Made by a program: the position numbers and the translations under genes. Positions 20,420-29,920 of a stretch of 64,000 bases of DNA are shown here, piece after piece (the stretch's first letter is position 1; each line of letters begins with the position of its first letter). Below the pieces are notes generated by a model that had not been told where the DNA came from, ran no database searches, and saw only the letters and a program-made list of their open reading frames with translations. The DNA comes from Echinicola rosea (GTDB lineage Bacteria; Bacteroidota; Bacteroidia; Cytophagales; Cyclobacteriaceae): assembly GCF_005281475.1 (NCBI RefSeq), contig NZ_CP040106.1, forward strand, positions 4,740,501-4,804,500, written 5' to 3'.

Positions 20420-21499
20420 CTATGGTAATGGGAATTCCGCAATTCCTGGATTCTTGTCAGTAGTAACACCTAAAATTCTATCACCTTCTGAATCGATAGT
20501 TATATTTCTTATTGAAATATCTAGTTTATATTCTCTCAGTATATTCCCTGCTACATCAAAAACGAAAATGCGATTCCCATACTCTCCTTTTTTATTGATT
20601 TCTTTTTCATTTCTTCCGCAATAAAGTCCATATATTAGATTATTATCAATAGCAACATCCAAATATGACAATGGCTCATTATAATCTACAACAATACTAG
20701 ATGATGCACCATTATTCCCACTTACAATATCAAATTGGGGAGGGGATAATGTAGGGCCATCAATTGTAACAATAGTTCCTTTATTTCGGTTTAGTAGTTC
20801 TATTCGATCTCTATAAAATCCAGCCGCTGCAAAAAAACCTGATGATGCATCTCCATCGAATTGTCCCATATGAAGATCACACATCATATAGTCATTTAAA
20901 TCTTTACCCAATTGATAATTGTCCCAATCACCAAAGTTTTTAATTCGATTTCCTGATATGTTAAATTCTACAAACTGATGCGGGTCATTTACCATCCTAC
21001 AGATTATAGTCGAATCAGAGGACCATTGCATTAATCCGGCCATATATAAATCTTCACCTTGCTTAATTTGATTGCTAGCCAGCAATGTTGTGTCTTCTAA
21101 ATTAAATTCATAAAATGTTTTTGACATACCGCTAACCACCCAAAATGAATTTTCACTTAAACCTGATGTCAAATTAAGTATATCGGGAGTTTCACCAGGC
21201 CCAAATCCAACTACTCCTTTACTTTGCTTATATTGTTTGGATTTTATATTGACTATATGAATTAGGGGGTTTTCAGGACTAATTCTTCTACTTTCACCAA
21301 TAATTAAATTGTCTCCTTTTTTCATTATAAAGATTGGAGAAATTATTTGCTCGAAAATATGTTTGTTGCCTTTTAGATTTATTGTCTCTGAGATATCCTC
21401 ATTTTTGAATTTTTTATGAAATTTAGTTGATTTAGTCTGATCAGAACATCCTATACTAAAAAGGAAAATGGAAATTATTAGAAATTTATATTTAAGCAT
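20420..21499 (-). CDS. 6-bladed beta-propeller lipoprotein (BF3164-like)
   Basis: Outer-membrane or periplasmic lipoprotein of about 359 residues. The start at 21499 gives MLKYKFLIISIFLFSIGC, a lipoprotein signal with the lipobox cysteine at position 18; a longer frame adds ten residues that do not fit. Motifs such as GVVGFGPGETPD and a repeating strand pattern match the TolB-like/6-bladed propeller lipoproteins common in Bacteroidota. Function of the family is unclear. Gene stands alone and is more AT-rich than the neighbouring CAZyme genes. Confidence 0.75.
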   Translation of the reverse strand: MLKYKFLIISIFLFSIGCSDQTKSTKFHKKFKNEDISETINLKGNKHIFEQIISPIFIMKKGDNLIIGESRRISPENPLIHIVNIKSKQYKQSKGVVGFGPGETPDILNLTSGLSENSFWVVSGMSKTFYEFNLEDTTLLASNQIKQGEDLYMAGLMQWSSDSTIICRMVNDPHQFVEFNISGNRIKNFGDWDNYQLGKDLNDYMMCDLHMGQFDGDASSGFFAAAGFYRDRIELLNRNKGTIVTIDGPTLSPPQFDIVSGNNGASSSIVVDYNEPLSYLDVAIDNNLIYGLYCGRNEKEINKKGEYGNRIFVFDVAGNILREYKLDISIRNITIDSEGDRILGVTTDKNPGIAEFPLP

Positions 21500-21569
21500 T
21501 TGGTTTCTGCTAAATAAACCTCTGTGCACTAGAAGTGCATAGGTTAGTTCAAGAATGAAATTCTGATAC

Positions 21570-22009
21570 TTACTCTAGGATAAAATTATCCTGATCGTCA
21601 GTATTCGAGATGTCTCGATGGTGCTCTAAATACTCCTCAACCATCGTATCGGTTATATTTCCTGTACTCCAAGCACCATAACCAATAGCCCAAAAAGGCG
21701 ACCTCAATAGCGTTTGTTTAATTCAGGACACTCCGATTGAAGACGTCGTGAAGTCCGGCCTTTCATACGCTTTACCAAGTCGCAAATGGAATGCTTCGGG
21801 CTATATTGAATATGCATGTGAACATGGTCCTTACTTATTACACTCTGAAGAATCCTAACGTCTTATGCATCACATATTTGTTTCAGCAAATCCCTACAGC
21901 AGCGTTGATCATGTCCTCGTAGTACCAGATAATGATACTTGGTAACCCAAAATATGTGGACTGTCAACCAACTCACTGTATGGTTTCCTCGGAGCTTGCT
22001 TGATCCCAT
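21570..22009 (-). pseudogene. Broken IS200/IS605-type (Y1) transposase TnpA
   Basis: Reading the minus strand from an ATG at 22009 gives VHIFWVTKYHYLVLRG, then an in-frame TAA, then KDHVHMHIQYSPKHSICDLV (containing the HxH-type HUH motif), then RTSRRLQSECPELNKRY followed by TGA where Trp is expected, and after a frame change SPFWAIGYGAWSTGNITDTM to the stop at 21570. This is the TnpA order with at least two stops and one frameshift, so the gene is dead. No matching TnpB is seen. Confidence 0.85.
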
Positions 22010-22101
22010 TTTTTCAATTTAAAAAATTTATCCTAAACTGAAAGTCTTGCACTGAAAGCGCATCATTTTCACTAGCGATTGAGACCAATAAATAAAAAAG
22101 G

Positions 22102-25100
22102 TTATGGTAAAACATATGATTGAGCATCTCCAAAATCAATCGTAATCCGATCAATTGATACGGAAGGATCTGTTCCCCATAGTTTTAGCTGATACGTACC
22201 AGGCTCCAGTTTCATCTCTACTTCACCCATCATGCGACTTTCCAGTACATTGTCAATCCAAGGCTGCCCTTTGGACTTACTTCCCATTTCAAAATCCACC
22301 CACTGTGGGGAGTCGTCCCCAATGCTAATGGCACATCGCAATTGCTTTGATGGAATCAGTGGAAAGCCCGGTACAGCCTCTACCCGAACCTTGCCTTGTC
22401 CACCGCGGGTAACCACCACATCATATACCAGCACGGGGCTATTTCGCGGTACATCAGACAGCTTCTCAACATACCAACCATTCATCGGTGACAACAACAT
22501 GGCTGAACCACTGCGCCCCAATCCCGTTAATGGCTGAAAAGCGCCCTGCGCTCCTGCCTCTTTTCTGCTAAAGTCACTTGCCTGCATCGAAATGACCCCG
22601 TTGGCTTCCACAAAATCTCCGGGCTGGAAGCCCACCTGTGGGCTGTTTACGGCAAGGGCTACCTCATAGTCTTGGTGACCGTTAGTGATCGAAACGTGGC
22701 CATGTAGGGCACCTTCGGAAGGCATTTCGTCATTATTGAGGCTGACCCAAATACGGTCTTGTCCACCGTGCAATTCACCTTTCTCTTTGCTCAAAATGAT
22801 CCAGGGTTCGCTGGCATCGGCAGCCCACGCTTCCTTGGTCTCTCCCCTGCTGTAAACGTCGATAAAATATTGCTGATCCCTATACCGGTCAAAATTAGGC
22901 AAGTAATGTTCATTGCTATACCGGGGTGGCATATCCTGTGATGTTTGGACAAACTCCACTCCATACAATTTGGCACCATCTTCCCCGGGGTGGATGGTCA
23001 GTTTATTCACGCCAGGTTTAAGGACGAAATCATGGGCTTTCAGTTTCTTGTTTCGCCCAACGGCCTCTTCCGAACGGTAAGGCGGTTTGTCATTGAGTGT
23101 AACCCACCATGAATCACTGTCGGTGTCTGGATGATCAACCGATAAATAAAGCGTATGCACCCCTCCAGGCTTATCTCCCAGGTCAAATTCAAATTCGGCC
23201 TTGGTATCACTTCCGATTTCATAAGGGATCACGTCATAATACGGCTCTTCAATTTTCCGCTGTGTCCCATCATCCGGCCAGCTGATATAGGTTCCTTCCG
23301 CATCCGTACCTTTCACCAACTCTCCAGACAACTGCGCCTCAGTTACACTCATGGTAATTTCATCGCCCCTGGTAGTCACGGTTGGCTGGCTGCCCTGAAC
23401 AGGCCGAATCGGTGCTGATTGTCCCTCAATGGCGACTCCAAGCCCCCTTTTTTCTTCTGTGGCGACACGCTCCGTGATCGGTTCCCAAAAGACCAAAGAA
23501 CCCTTCTTATAGCTAGGACTTTTATCCACCACATGTTCCCATTTGCCATTGGCCACTTCTTGGTTATAATACGCTGTCAGCTGGCTTATTTCAGCATGTG
23601 CAGCAAAAGCCGAATCACTGAAAGCATTTGCTACAGCCCTACCTTGCTTGGCATATTCCCGGCTTTTAAAGGCGTACAGCCACTTCTCATTCATCGCTGC
23701 AGCGCCTGCTATTGGGTAATATACCAATTGGAAATATGTATCCTTTGCAGCTTGGGGGATTTCTGCCATGATTTTTTGGGCTTTGGACCGTAACTCCTGG
23801 TAGCGGTGAATGCGCTTTTCTACCTCATCGCCATCATCCCACAGACTCCACGAAGGATCACGGATAGGCGTCCATCCGTTCCATTGGGATTTGTTGAATC
23901 CCATAAACTCAGGTTTTCGCTCAGTGGCCAGCCGATGGTATTCCCACATCAGGTCAGCAATCTCCTTGCTATGCTTTTCAGCAATGTCCCTTGAGGCCAC
24001 CTGTTCAAAAAACCGATGGATATTGTCCGGATTCCAAGTATCGGTATTCCAGGCCAAGTCCATAAAAAACTCCATGCCCCACTCGCGGCGCTTCAGCCCT
24101 CCCACATTGGCAATCCATATTTGGTTCATCTGCTGCAGTGATGCCCTGGTCAGTTCCCGCCATACCAAAGCTGGGCTCATCGGAGAAAGCCATATATACG
24201 GATGCGGTGCCCCCAAATAGGACAAGTGGTAATAAAATCCCGCACCGCCGGAGCGTTGTTGCTCCGCGGCTGTGGAAAAACGCTTGAGGTAGCCGTGATT
24301 ATCATCAGGCCACATGATGGTGATATCATCGGGGAGCTCCAAGCCGTTTTCATAGATCTCCAGTACTTCCTTATAAGCAGCAAAGGACTGGGGCACCTTG
24401 GTAACCTCCTCATTGATGTACTTGCCGAGTAGTTTCCGCTGATCGGAAATCACCCTCTCGAGGCCTTCCACCTTCTCCTCTAAGGAGCCAAAACCTTCCA
24501 TTCCCGAATCGTGAACACCGCGCATTCCCACGGAATATATCGCATCCATCCCTGCACTCTCCTTCACCCGCTCCTCCCAATAGCGATAAACTGAAGCCGC
24601 ATTGCTCCGATAATTAAACCTCCCCATTGTTTTGGAATCCCATTCTCCTACGTTGTTTCGTAGCATGGGCTCAGCATGGGAGGTGCCCACCACCATCTCC
24701 CATAGCTCGGCCGTCTCAGCATTGCCCGGCACGGTAAAAAACGCTCGGGTGTTTGGATGCATCCCTGGCCATATCGCATTGCCTTTTAGCCGAAGGAGCA
24801 GCTCATAAATCTTGCCGTAGGTCTTGGGGCCCATATTACCCACTGACGGCTCAAATGTCTTCGATGCCCAAGGTTCCAGCCCCCAGCCTTCGTCATTGAT
24901 AAAAATGCCCCGGAATTTTACAGACGGAGAATTGGAAAAACTATCCTCGGCATTTACCAATAATGCTTCCTTGTGCTCAATCGGGGCATCGGCCCACCAA
25001 TACCAAGGGGAAATCCCGATCTCTTTCGAAAGGTCAAAGACGCCATAGGCAGCGCCACGCGGATCACTTCCCACGATATACATGGCTTGGTCAATCCCCG

Positions 25101-25443
25101 GTGCAGGAGCATCCCCGAATACACGGCCGTACATCTCCCACTGGTCAGCGAAGGTGGATACATCAATAGCCTCGGCCACCAATGGAGACTTGCTGTCTGC
25201 GATGATGATCACATTGCCCTCTACATCCTCCAAATGCGTGTGGACTTTTGGCTGCTTGCCGGTTATGGCCTCGATATCCTTTGCCAACAGGTGGGCCACA
25301 ATGGAGTCCAGGGCTGAGTTTTCGATGTCATACACAATGGATGCGACGCGCCCTTCAGCCACAATGGCAAATTGGGCTTGAACATCGTAAAAACTTAAAA
25401 AAGTGATCCAAAAGGTCAGCAGTAGCTTGATGATTTTGTGCAT
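22102..25443 (-). CDS. Glycoside hydrolase family 115 (alpha-glucuronidase type)
   Basis: Large secreted protein of about 1113 residues. The start at 25443 gives a signal peptide (MHKIIKLLLTFWITFLSFYD then VQAQ); 25 further codons are open upstream but would precede the signal. GH115 hallmarks include RGAAYGVFDLSKEIGISPWY, KFRGIFINDEGWG, KGNAIWPGMHP and GTSHAEPMLRNN. The C-terminal third carries beta-sandwich modules. GH115 enzymes remove 4-O-methyl-glucuronic acid from glucuronoxylan; together with the GH2 gene it suggests plant or algal hemicellulose use. It is monocistronic. Confidence 0.9.
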   Translation of the reverse strand: MHKIIKLLLTFWITFLSFYDVQAQFAIVAEGRVASIVYDIENSALDSIVAHLLAKDIEAITGKQPKVHTHLEDVEGNVIIIADSKSPLVAEAIDVSTFADQWEMYGRVFGDAPAPGIDQAMYIVGSDPRGAAYGVFDLSKEIGISPWYWWADAPIEHKEALLVNAEDSFSNSPSVKFRGIFINDEGWGLEPWASKTFEPSVGNMGPKTYGKIYELLLRLKGNAIWPGMHPNTRAFFTVPGNAETAELWEMVVGTSHAEPMLRNNVGEWDSKTMGRFNYRSNAASVYRYWEERVKESAGMDAIYSVGMRGVHDSGMEGFGSLEEKVEGLERVISDQRKLLGKYINEEVTKVPQSFAAYKEVLEIYENGLELPDDITIMWPDDNHGYLKRFSTAAEQQRSGGAGFYYHLSYLGAPHPYIWLSPMSPALVWRELTRASLQQMNQIWIANVGGLKRREWGMEFFMDLAWNTDTWNPDNIHRFFEQVASRDIAEKHSKEIADLMWEYHRLATERKPEFMGFNKSQWNGWTPIRDPSWSLWDDGDEVEKRIHRYQELRSKAQKIMAEIPQAAKDTYFQLVYYPIAGAAAMNEKWLYAFKSREYAKQGRAVANAFSDSAFAAHAEISQLTAYYNQEVANGKWEHVVDKSPSYKKGSLVFWEPITERVATEEKRGLGVAIEGQSAPIRPVQGSQPTVTTRGDEITMSVTEAQLSGELVKGTDAEGTYISWPDDGTQRKIEEPYYDVIPYEIGSDTKAEFEFDLGDKPGGVHTLYLSVDHPDTDSDSWWVTLNDKPPYRSEEAVGRNKKLKAHDFVLKPGVNKLTIHPGEDGAKLYGVEFVQTSQDMPPRYSNEHYLPNFDRYRDQQYFIDVYSRGETKEAWAADASEPWIILSKEKGELHGGQDRIWVSLNNDEMPSEGALHGHVSITNGHQDYEVALAVNSPQVGFQPGDFVEANGVISMQASDFSRKEAGAQGAFQPLTGLGRSGSAMLLSPMNGWYVEKLSDVPRNSPVLVYDVVVTRGGQGKVRVEAVPGFPLIPSKQLRCAISIGDDSPQWVDFEMGSKSKGQPWIDNVLESRMMGEVEMKLEPGTYQLKLWGTDPSVSIDRITIDFGDAQSYVLP

Positions 25444-25726
25444 ATTATTTGTTCTTCTTCTATTTTTAGTGGTGATTTTGGAGGAATGTATTATTTTTTT
25501 TCTGCCAATGGTGCTCATACATTAAATGGACGAAAATCCCGCCTATCCCGAAGGCAAGGCATAATGATGAAAAGAGCCTAATGTCCCATTTCGCAAATCT
25601 GTAAGTTTCACTCGCTTAAAAAACCCAATATAGTTAAATTCCACCATTGCTCTCAAAAGAAATAGTGACGGAATATTCCAACTGGCATATTGCATGACCC
25701 CATCAGGTAAATCGACAGCTAAAAGG

Positions 25727-26755
25727 CTAGCTTTTCTTTCGAATGATTTTAACAATTCGGTTAATTATAATTTCAGATAAATTCCATTCATAACCATTAA
25801 AATCTGTCGTACTGATAAACTGAACCACTACCGTGTCTATATCTTTGTGGTATTCGGCAAGGCTTTGATACCCCACCACCAGACCTCCATGGTTATATTC
25901 ATAGGGGTAGATTTCTTGTTCTCCTTCGTCAAAAACCGAACCGTCGTTTAAGGCCCGCAAGAATACCCCCACATCTTTTGCTGTTGCTAACATTCCATTG
26001 TCACGGGCTTTAAAATCCTCCTCAACTCCCATATAATATCCACTCATGACATCATCTAAATCGACTTCAGAAATTGAAAAAAAGGTGTCTTGGAGGTTCA
26101 GTGGCATCAATATCCTCTCCTTGATATATTCATTATGGTCATACCCCAAAACATCATCCATAATCTTGCGAAGCAATAAATAATTGGTATTTGAATATTC
26201 ATATCCCTGATCCGGTTTAAAACTGGCTGGTAGGTCTAGGGCAAACGCTAAGGCATTTTTGCCATTTTCCGTTTCATTTTCCCAATAAGCTGGGTTATCC
26301 GTGAAGTTTGGAATACCTGACCGGTGTTGGATCATCATTTTTAGGGTGATTTCTTCCGCATTTTCAATGCTACCTTTGAGCTCTGGAAGATAATCAGTGA
26401 GCGTTTTATCAAAAGACAGGCGCCCTTCTTTTACCATTTTAGTGGCCGCTACAGCCGTATATAACTTGCTAATACTCGCAATTTTGAAGAGTGATTTTGG
26501 GTCACAAGGTATTTCATTTTCTCTGTCCTTCCAGCCACCCGTATAATATTGTGGTGGCTTTCCTGCTTGGTCCACATAAACAATCATTCCATCAAATCCA
26601 TGTCCAATGGCTTCATCTACTTGTTCCTGAACCGTATCAGGTAATGGTAATACCCACGCCTTTACTAAAATCCATGGTACAAAAAACATAGAAATGGCTG
26701 TTCCAACGAATAACAACAACCTGACAATCCACTTAGCTTTTTTGTTTTTTATCAT
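25727..26755 (-). CDS. Serine hydrolase, beta-lactamase class C family
   Basis: Protein of 342 residues with an N-terminal membrane anchor or signal (KAKWIVRLLLFVGTAISMFF). The catalytic SxxK is in FKIASISKLYTA, the second motif is YSNTNY, and the HGG-type third motif is YNHGGLVVGY. Such proteins are esterases or peptidases rather than true beta-lactamases. The frame extends 25 codons upstream to 26830 but that part lies in the attC-like site at 26792-26846, so ATG 26755 is preferred. It sits at the far end of the cassette array; no attC-like site was found after it, so its cassette status is open. Confidence 0.8.
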   Translation of the reverse strand: MIKNKKAKWIVRLLLFVGTAISMFFVPWILVKAWVLPLPDTVQEQVDEAIGHGFDGMIVYVDQAGKPPQYYTGGWKDRENEIPCDPKSLFKIASISKLYTAVAATKMVKEGRLSFDKTLTDYLPELKGSIENAEEITLKMMIQHRSGIPNFTDNPAYWENETENGKNALAFALDLPASFKPDQGYEYSNTNYLLLRKIMDDVLGYDHNEYIKERILMPLNLQDTFFSISEVDLDDVMSGYYMGVEEDFKARDNGMLATAKDVGVFLRALNDGSVFDEGEQEIYPYEYNHGGLVVGYQSLAEYHKDIDTVVVQFISTTDFNGYEWNLSEIIINRIVKIIRKKS

Positions 26756-26791
26756 TTTTACGTTGAGCGTTGAGCATTCCCAGCACCACTC

Positions 26792-26846
26792 GTTTAATAC
26801 CGCATTGCGGTTTGCCCGTTCCTGCCACACGAATGCTTAGTTATCG
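26792..26846 (-). repeat. attC-like site after the 191-residue gene (short type)
   Basis: On the minus strand this 55-bp site runs from CGATAAC through a short stem to ATTAAAC, with AAC/TAA/GCATTC at the 5' side like the site at 32983-33038. It overlaps the stop codon of the 191-residue gene. The R' end has ATT in place of GTT, so it may be partly decayed. Confidence 0.6.
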
Positions 26847-27412
26847 TTTACTGGCTTTATTTTATTATTCATTTTTAGTTTCTCAAGAATAAAAGTCATC
26901 AATTCACGAGGTTTTGTCAATTGCTCAAGTTCTTGAGGTTGATATTTTGATTCAATCATTAAAACTGTTTGTCCAAAAGGAATTTGTTCGTTTTGGTATC
27001 TATCAAACTCCTTAATTGATAATTTTAGGTCAGGTAGATATGAAGTGACTTTCTCAATTTTTTCAAGAGGTATAATACCAATTACAGACCTATCTGTAGA
27101 TTCAACCATAAGCTTGTCAGTTGAATTAAATATTCTTTTCCAAAGAGATTTTCGTTCAACAGTCATCCTCCATTTTTTATCGAGTTTAATGAGTGAGACC
27201 ATTGTTAATCGGTGTCCAACACGAAAAGATAAACCAAGTTCAGCAGATTTATTGAATTTATTCTCGTAATAGACTCGAAATCCTTGAAAGTCTTCTGTAG
27301 CCTTATATAATTCTTGCTTTCCATAAAAGTAGTTGTTCTCACCACTTTCCTCTTTCAAGTCATAATCCCCTACAAAGGATTTCCAATTATCATCTATTTT
27401 TCTCCAATTCAT
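26837..27412 (-). CDS. Uncharacterised cassette protein, 191 aa
   Basis: Soluble, charged protein starting MNWRKIDDNWKSFVGDYDLK. The middle section (FRVYYENKFNKSAELGLSFR) reads as an alternating beta-strand pattern and the C-terminus is helical and basic. No signal peptide, membrane segment or catalytic motif is visible and I do not recognise a family. It lies between attC-like sites at 27435 and 26792 and is therefore a candidate integron-type cassette of about 640 bp. Base composition is AT-rich compared with the core genes. Confidence 0.6.
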   Translation of the reverse strand: MNWRKIDDNWKSFVGDYDLKEESGENNYFYGKQELYKATEDFQGFRVYYENKFNKSAELGLSFRVGHRLTMVSLIKLDKKWRMTVERKSLWKRIFNSTDKLMVESTDRSVIGIIPLEKIEKVTSYLPDLKLSIKEFDRYQNEQIPFGQTVLMIESKYQPQELEQLTKPRELMTFILEKLKMNNKIKPVNDN

Positions 27413-27434
27413 TATTTGTCGTTGTTCAGCTTAC

Positions 27435-27560
27435 TCATAACGGCCGTAGCTATGGCAAGTGCGGGATTAGAAGGCACTTACCTTTCCGTTTAGCAGTTAA
27501 TTTACTTTTTGTAATTACTGTATTGCCACTGTACATCATGCCTGATCTGCCTATGGCAAA
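27435..27560 (-). repeat. Decayed attC-like site after the channel gene
   Basis: On the minus strand it ends CCATAGCTACGGCCGTTATGAG, with the GTT end and the CCCGCACTTGCCATAGC arm well preserved and very like the site at 46174-46303. The partner arm (around GTACAGTGGCAATAC) is poor and the expected AAC is lost, so the site is partly decayed. Confidence 0.5.
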
Positions 27561-27626
27561 TCAGCATATAGCAAGTACCGCCTGCTAGCTGCCCCATTAA
27601 TTCTACTCTTATACGGTGCCCGATGT

Positions 27627-29588
27627 TCAGTAAACCGTGGTCAATACAACTACCTTCACCTCCGGATTGATTTCTAAATTTTTGAATTTCCCGGGGTTAA
27701 GCAGGAGTTTTTCATCATTTTTATGGCTTTGATTGTCGTGGTAAATCCCCAGTGCGATTTCCCCAAATTCTGCGGCCTTATTTTCGAGCTCAGAAAAGGT
27801 TATAATTCCGGCTTCCAATCCATATTCTTCGATGTTCCTGAAGATGATTTCCGCTCCCCCAGCGGTAAAAAGCTCTTTGCAAATGCTGTGTACTTCTCTT
27901 TGCAGGGCAATTCCTGCCAGGAGGTTACTCAAAATCAAGGGACTAATAATCACCTCTGCCTTATATTTTCTCAGCAAGGCTTCATTGTCCGGATCAGAAA
28001 GTTCTAGAACAACATTGGGCTTTTTACGCCCACTTCCCAGCAGCTCCTCAAGCAACACATAGCCTACAATCGTCCGGGCATCCGCCTCTTCCTTCTCCAA
28101 AACCCGCTCGCTACTCATCAGCAACACATTGTCGTATGCGGTGGGGTTTAGGTTTTTGAGCACGGATCCATTCACATAATCTTCCTCAATGTGCTCTAAT
28201 GTCACCCTATCGGTAAGGTTTTCTATCTTACGAAGCTCCACCTCACGCTTTGCTGCCGGGTAAACCGCAACCATCGTAATATCATAAAATTCATCTTCAT
28301 AGGTACAAAGCTCTCTCACCAAAGCAGGGATGTGGTGATTCCAGCCCAGGATCAGAATCTTCACTACTCCCTCCTGCTCCTCCACTTTTAGCTTATGCCT
28401 TATTTGGATAGGTGGTTTTTGCTGGATGGAGACATTTGGATTTAATTCAATATCCGATGAATTTCGGGTAATAAACACCAGACGGTCTTCTTTTTCGATG
28501 GTAAAATCGGGTGCGACATTGAGCATGGGAGTCAGTCTATCGGCCACCCGCCGGACTACCCCCAGTAATATCGCTTTGGGAAAGGCTTGTTTCAGGTCAT
28601 GCACCGTCTCGCCGACTGCCCCCGGATATTCACGACAAAATATATTATTGTTTACACTGTGGTTCAGCAGTTCGTTATAGACAGCAGACAGGCCTTGATG
28701 CCGTATGTTTTGCGCGAGCAAGCGACTGATGATGGTATTGCTCCCAATCACCTCCATTGGCCCATTATAGGCCCGATAAGCCGCTTTGATTTTACTTTTA
28801 TCCTGTATCTCGGCGACGACATAGGGAAACCGGCCTTTGACCGGAGAATCTTCCGCTTCGGCATTCAAGGACAATAGGGTCTTTATTGTTTCCACGTCCG
28901 GAGTGATTAGTTCCTTGCCCGTGTAGGCCGAACTAGGGATAATGATCGCTGCTGCGTTCAGGCTATCCACCCTCTTGAGGTGTTCGCGGTCAATGGGAAT
29001 TCCGGTGCGAAGGATAATTTCATCTGCCCCTTTTCCGATCAGGGGATTATCGCGCAGTTCTTGCAGGAGCTCGGGCGTCACGTCTTCCGCCAGGATAATC
29101 AAGTTGAGCCTTTTGGCTCCATAAAACCTTAAAAACCTGCGCAACCGGCCGACGGATTGGAAAATCTCCCCAGCGGTATGTATGGTCTTGGCATTCCAGC
29201 CTAAAATCAGAATGTGGTTTTTTGCGGATACAGGAGTGAAGCCCTGTTCGAGGCTTCTTATTTTTATGTTTAGCCAAGTGGTAATGATGGCTACCATAGA
29301 GCCTAAAAAAACCACGTATCCAAGCACAGTTAGAATGGTCGAAATAAACCTCCTCCAGCTCCCTTCATCATCTCCCAGATACCCCGGGTCTGACAAGCGC
29401 AAAAAAGCCCACCAAACTTCCTCACCGAGAGACCTGGTCGATTCATCTGAAGGCATCACCAGCAACCCACCCACCAAAGAAATCAGGCCAATCAGCAATG
29501 CCACAAACAGCAACTGAACATGAGCCCCCTTCACAAACTGCCGTTCCAAAAAAAATTTAAACCTTTCTTTGATTCTAAATCTTTTCAT
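27627..29588 (-). CDS. CASTOR/POLLUX-type ion channel with TrkA-N (RCK) domains
   Basis: Protein of 653 residues. An N-terminal membrane part has two hydrophobic helices (LLFVALLIGLISLVGGLLV and TVLGYVVFLGSMVAIITTW) around a pore-like LSDPGYLGD loop. It is followed by two Rossmann RCK-like domains, HILILGWNAKTIHTAGEIFQ and KILILGWNHHIPALVRELC. This matches bacterial relatives of the plant CASTOR/POLLUX channels. It probably gates cation flow in response to a nucleotide or ion. It lies between two decayed attC-like sites, so it may be an old large cassette or chromosomal DNA trapped in the island. Confidence 0.8.
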   Translation of the reverse strand: MKRFRIKERFKFFLERQFVKGAHVQLLFVALLIGLISLVGGLLVMPSDESTRSLGEEVWWAFLRLSDPGYLGDDEGSWRRFISTILTVLGYVVFLGSMVAIITTWLNIKIRSLEQGFTPVSAKNHILILGWNAKTIHTAGEIFQSVGRLRRFLRFYGAKRLNLIILAEDVTPELLQELRDNPLIGKGADEIILRTGIPIDREHLKRVDSLNAAAIIIPSSAYTGKELITPDVETIKTLLSLNAEAEDSPVKGRFPYVVAEIQDKSKIKAAYRAYNGPMEVIGSNTIISRLLAQNIRHQGLSAVYNELLNHSVNNNIFCREYPGAVGETVHDLKQAFPKAILLGVVRRVADRLTPMLNVAPDFTIEKEDRLVFITRNSSDIELNPNVSIQQKPPIQIRHKLKVEEQEGVVKILILGWNHHIPALVRELCTYEDEFYDITMVAVYPAAKREVELRKIENLTDRVTLEHIEEDYVNGSVLKNLNPTAYDNVLLMSSERVLEKEEADARTIVGYVLLEELLGSGRKKPNVVLELSDPDNEALLRKYKAEVIISPLILSNLLAGIALQREVHSICKELFTAGGAEIIFRNIEEYGLEAGIITFSELENKAAEFGEIALGIYHDNQSHKNDEKLLLNPGKFKNLEINPEVKVVVLTTVY

Positions 29589-29785
29589 TCATTTGGTTCC
29601 TTTCAGTTTAAAATCAATGCCATCTTCGCTCAAATAGAGTGACTGCAGCATTTTGGTAACTTCCAATTTGATTATACGCTTTCTTGCCAGTAGATTTTAT
29701 TTCTCACAGAACACCCGGAATGAAATAAGGCATTTTTGTGGTTTCTGTGAAAACTTATTTAATATTTCTGTGATTACTGGTGTCG

Positions 29786-29908
29786 AGCTCGGCTATGAGT
29801 AGTTGCGTGGGTTAGCACTTAACTTTGCAAGTATGTACCAAACTGAAAATCCGCGAGGATTTTCAGAAGTAAGCGAGAACAAGCAATTACTTATAGCCAT
29901 CAGCTGTA
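29786..29908 (-). repeat. Decayed attC-like site after the 226-residue gene
   Basis: Long palindrome with arms GGCTATAAGTAATTGC and GCAACTACTCATAGCC on the minus strand. The flanking triplets have drifted (AGC for AAC, and no GTT), while the stem is still good. It lies 12 bp after the stop of the 226-residue gene, the usual place for these sites. Confidence 0.55.
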
Positions 29909-29920
29909 GACAGTTTTTAT

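Noticed and set aside
25543..25726. Frame downstream of the serine hydrolase, and a search for an attC-like site there
   Set aside because: No palindrome with AAC/GTT borders was found and the frame resembles nothing I know; the array border stays at about 26.8 kb.
26755..26830. Longer N-terminus for the serine hydrolase
   Set aside because: The extension lies mainly in the attC-like site and precedes the membrane signal.
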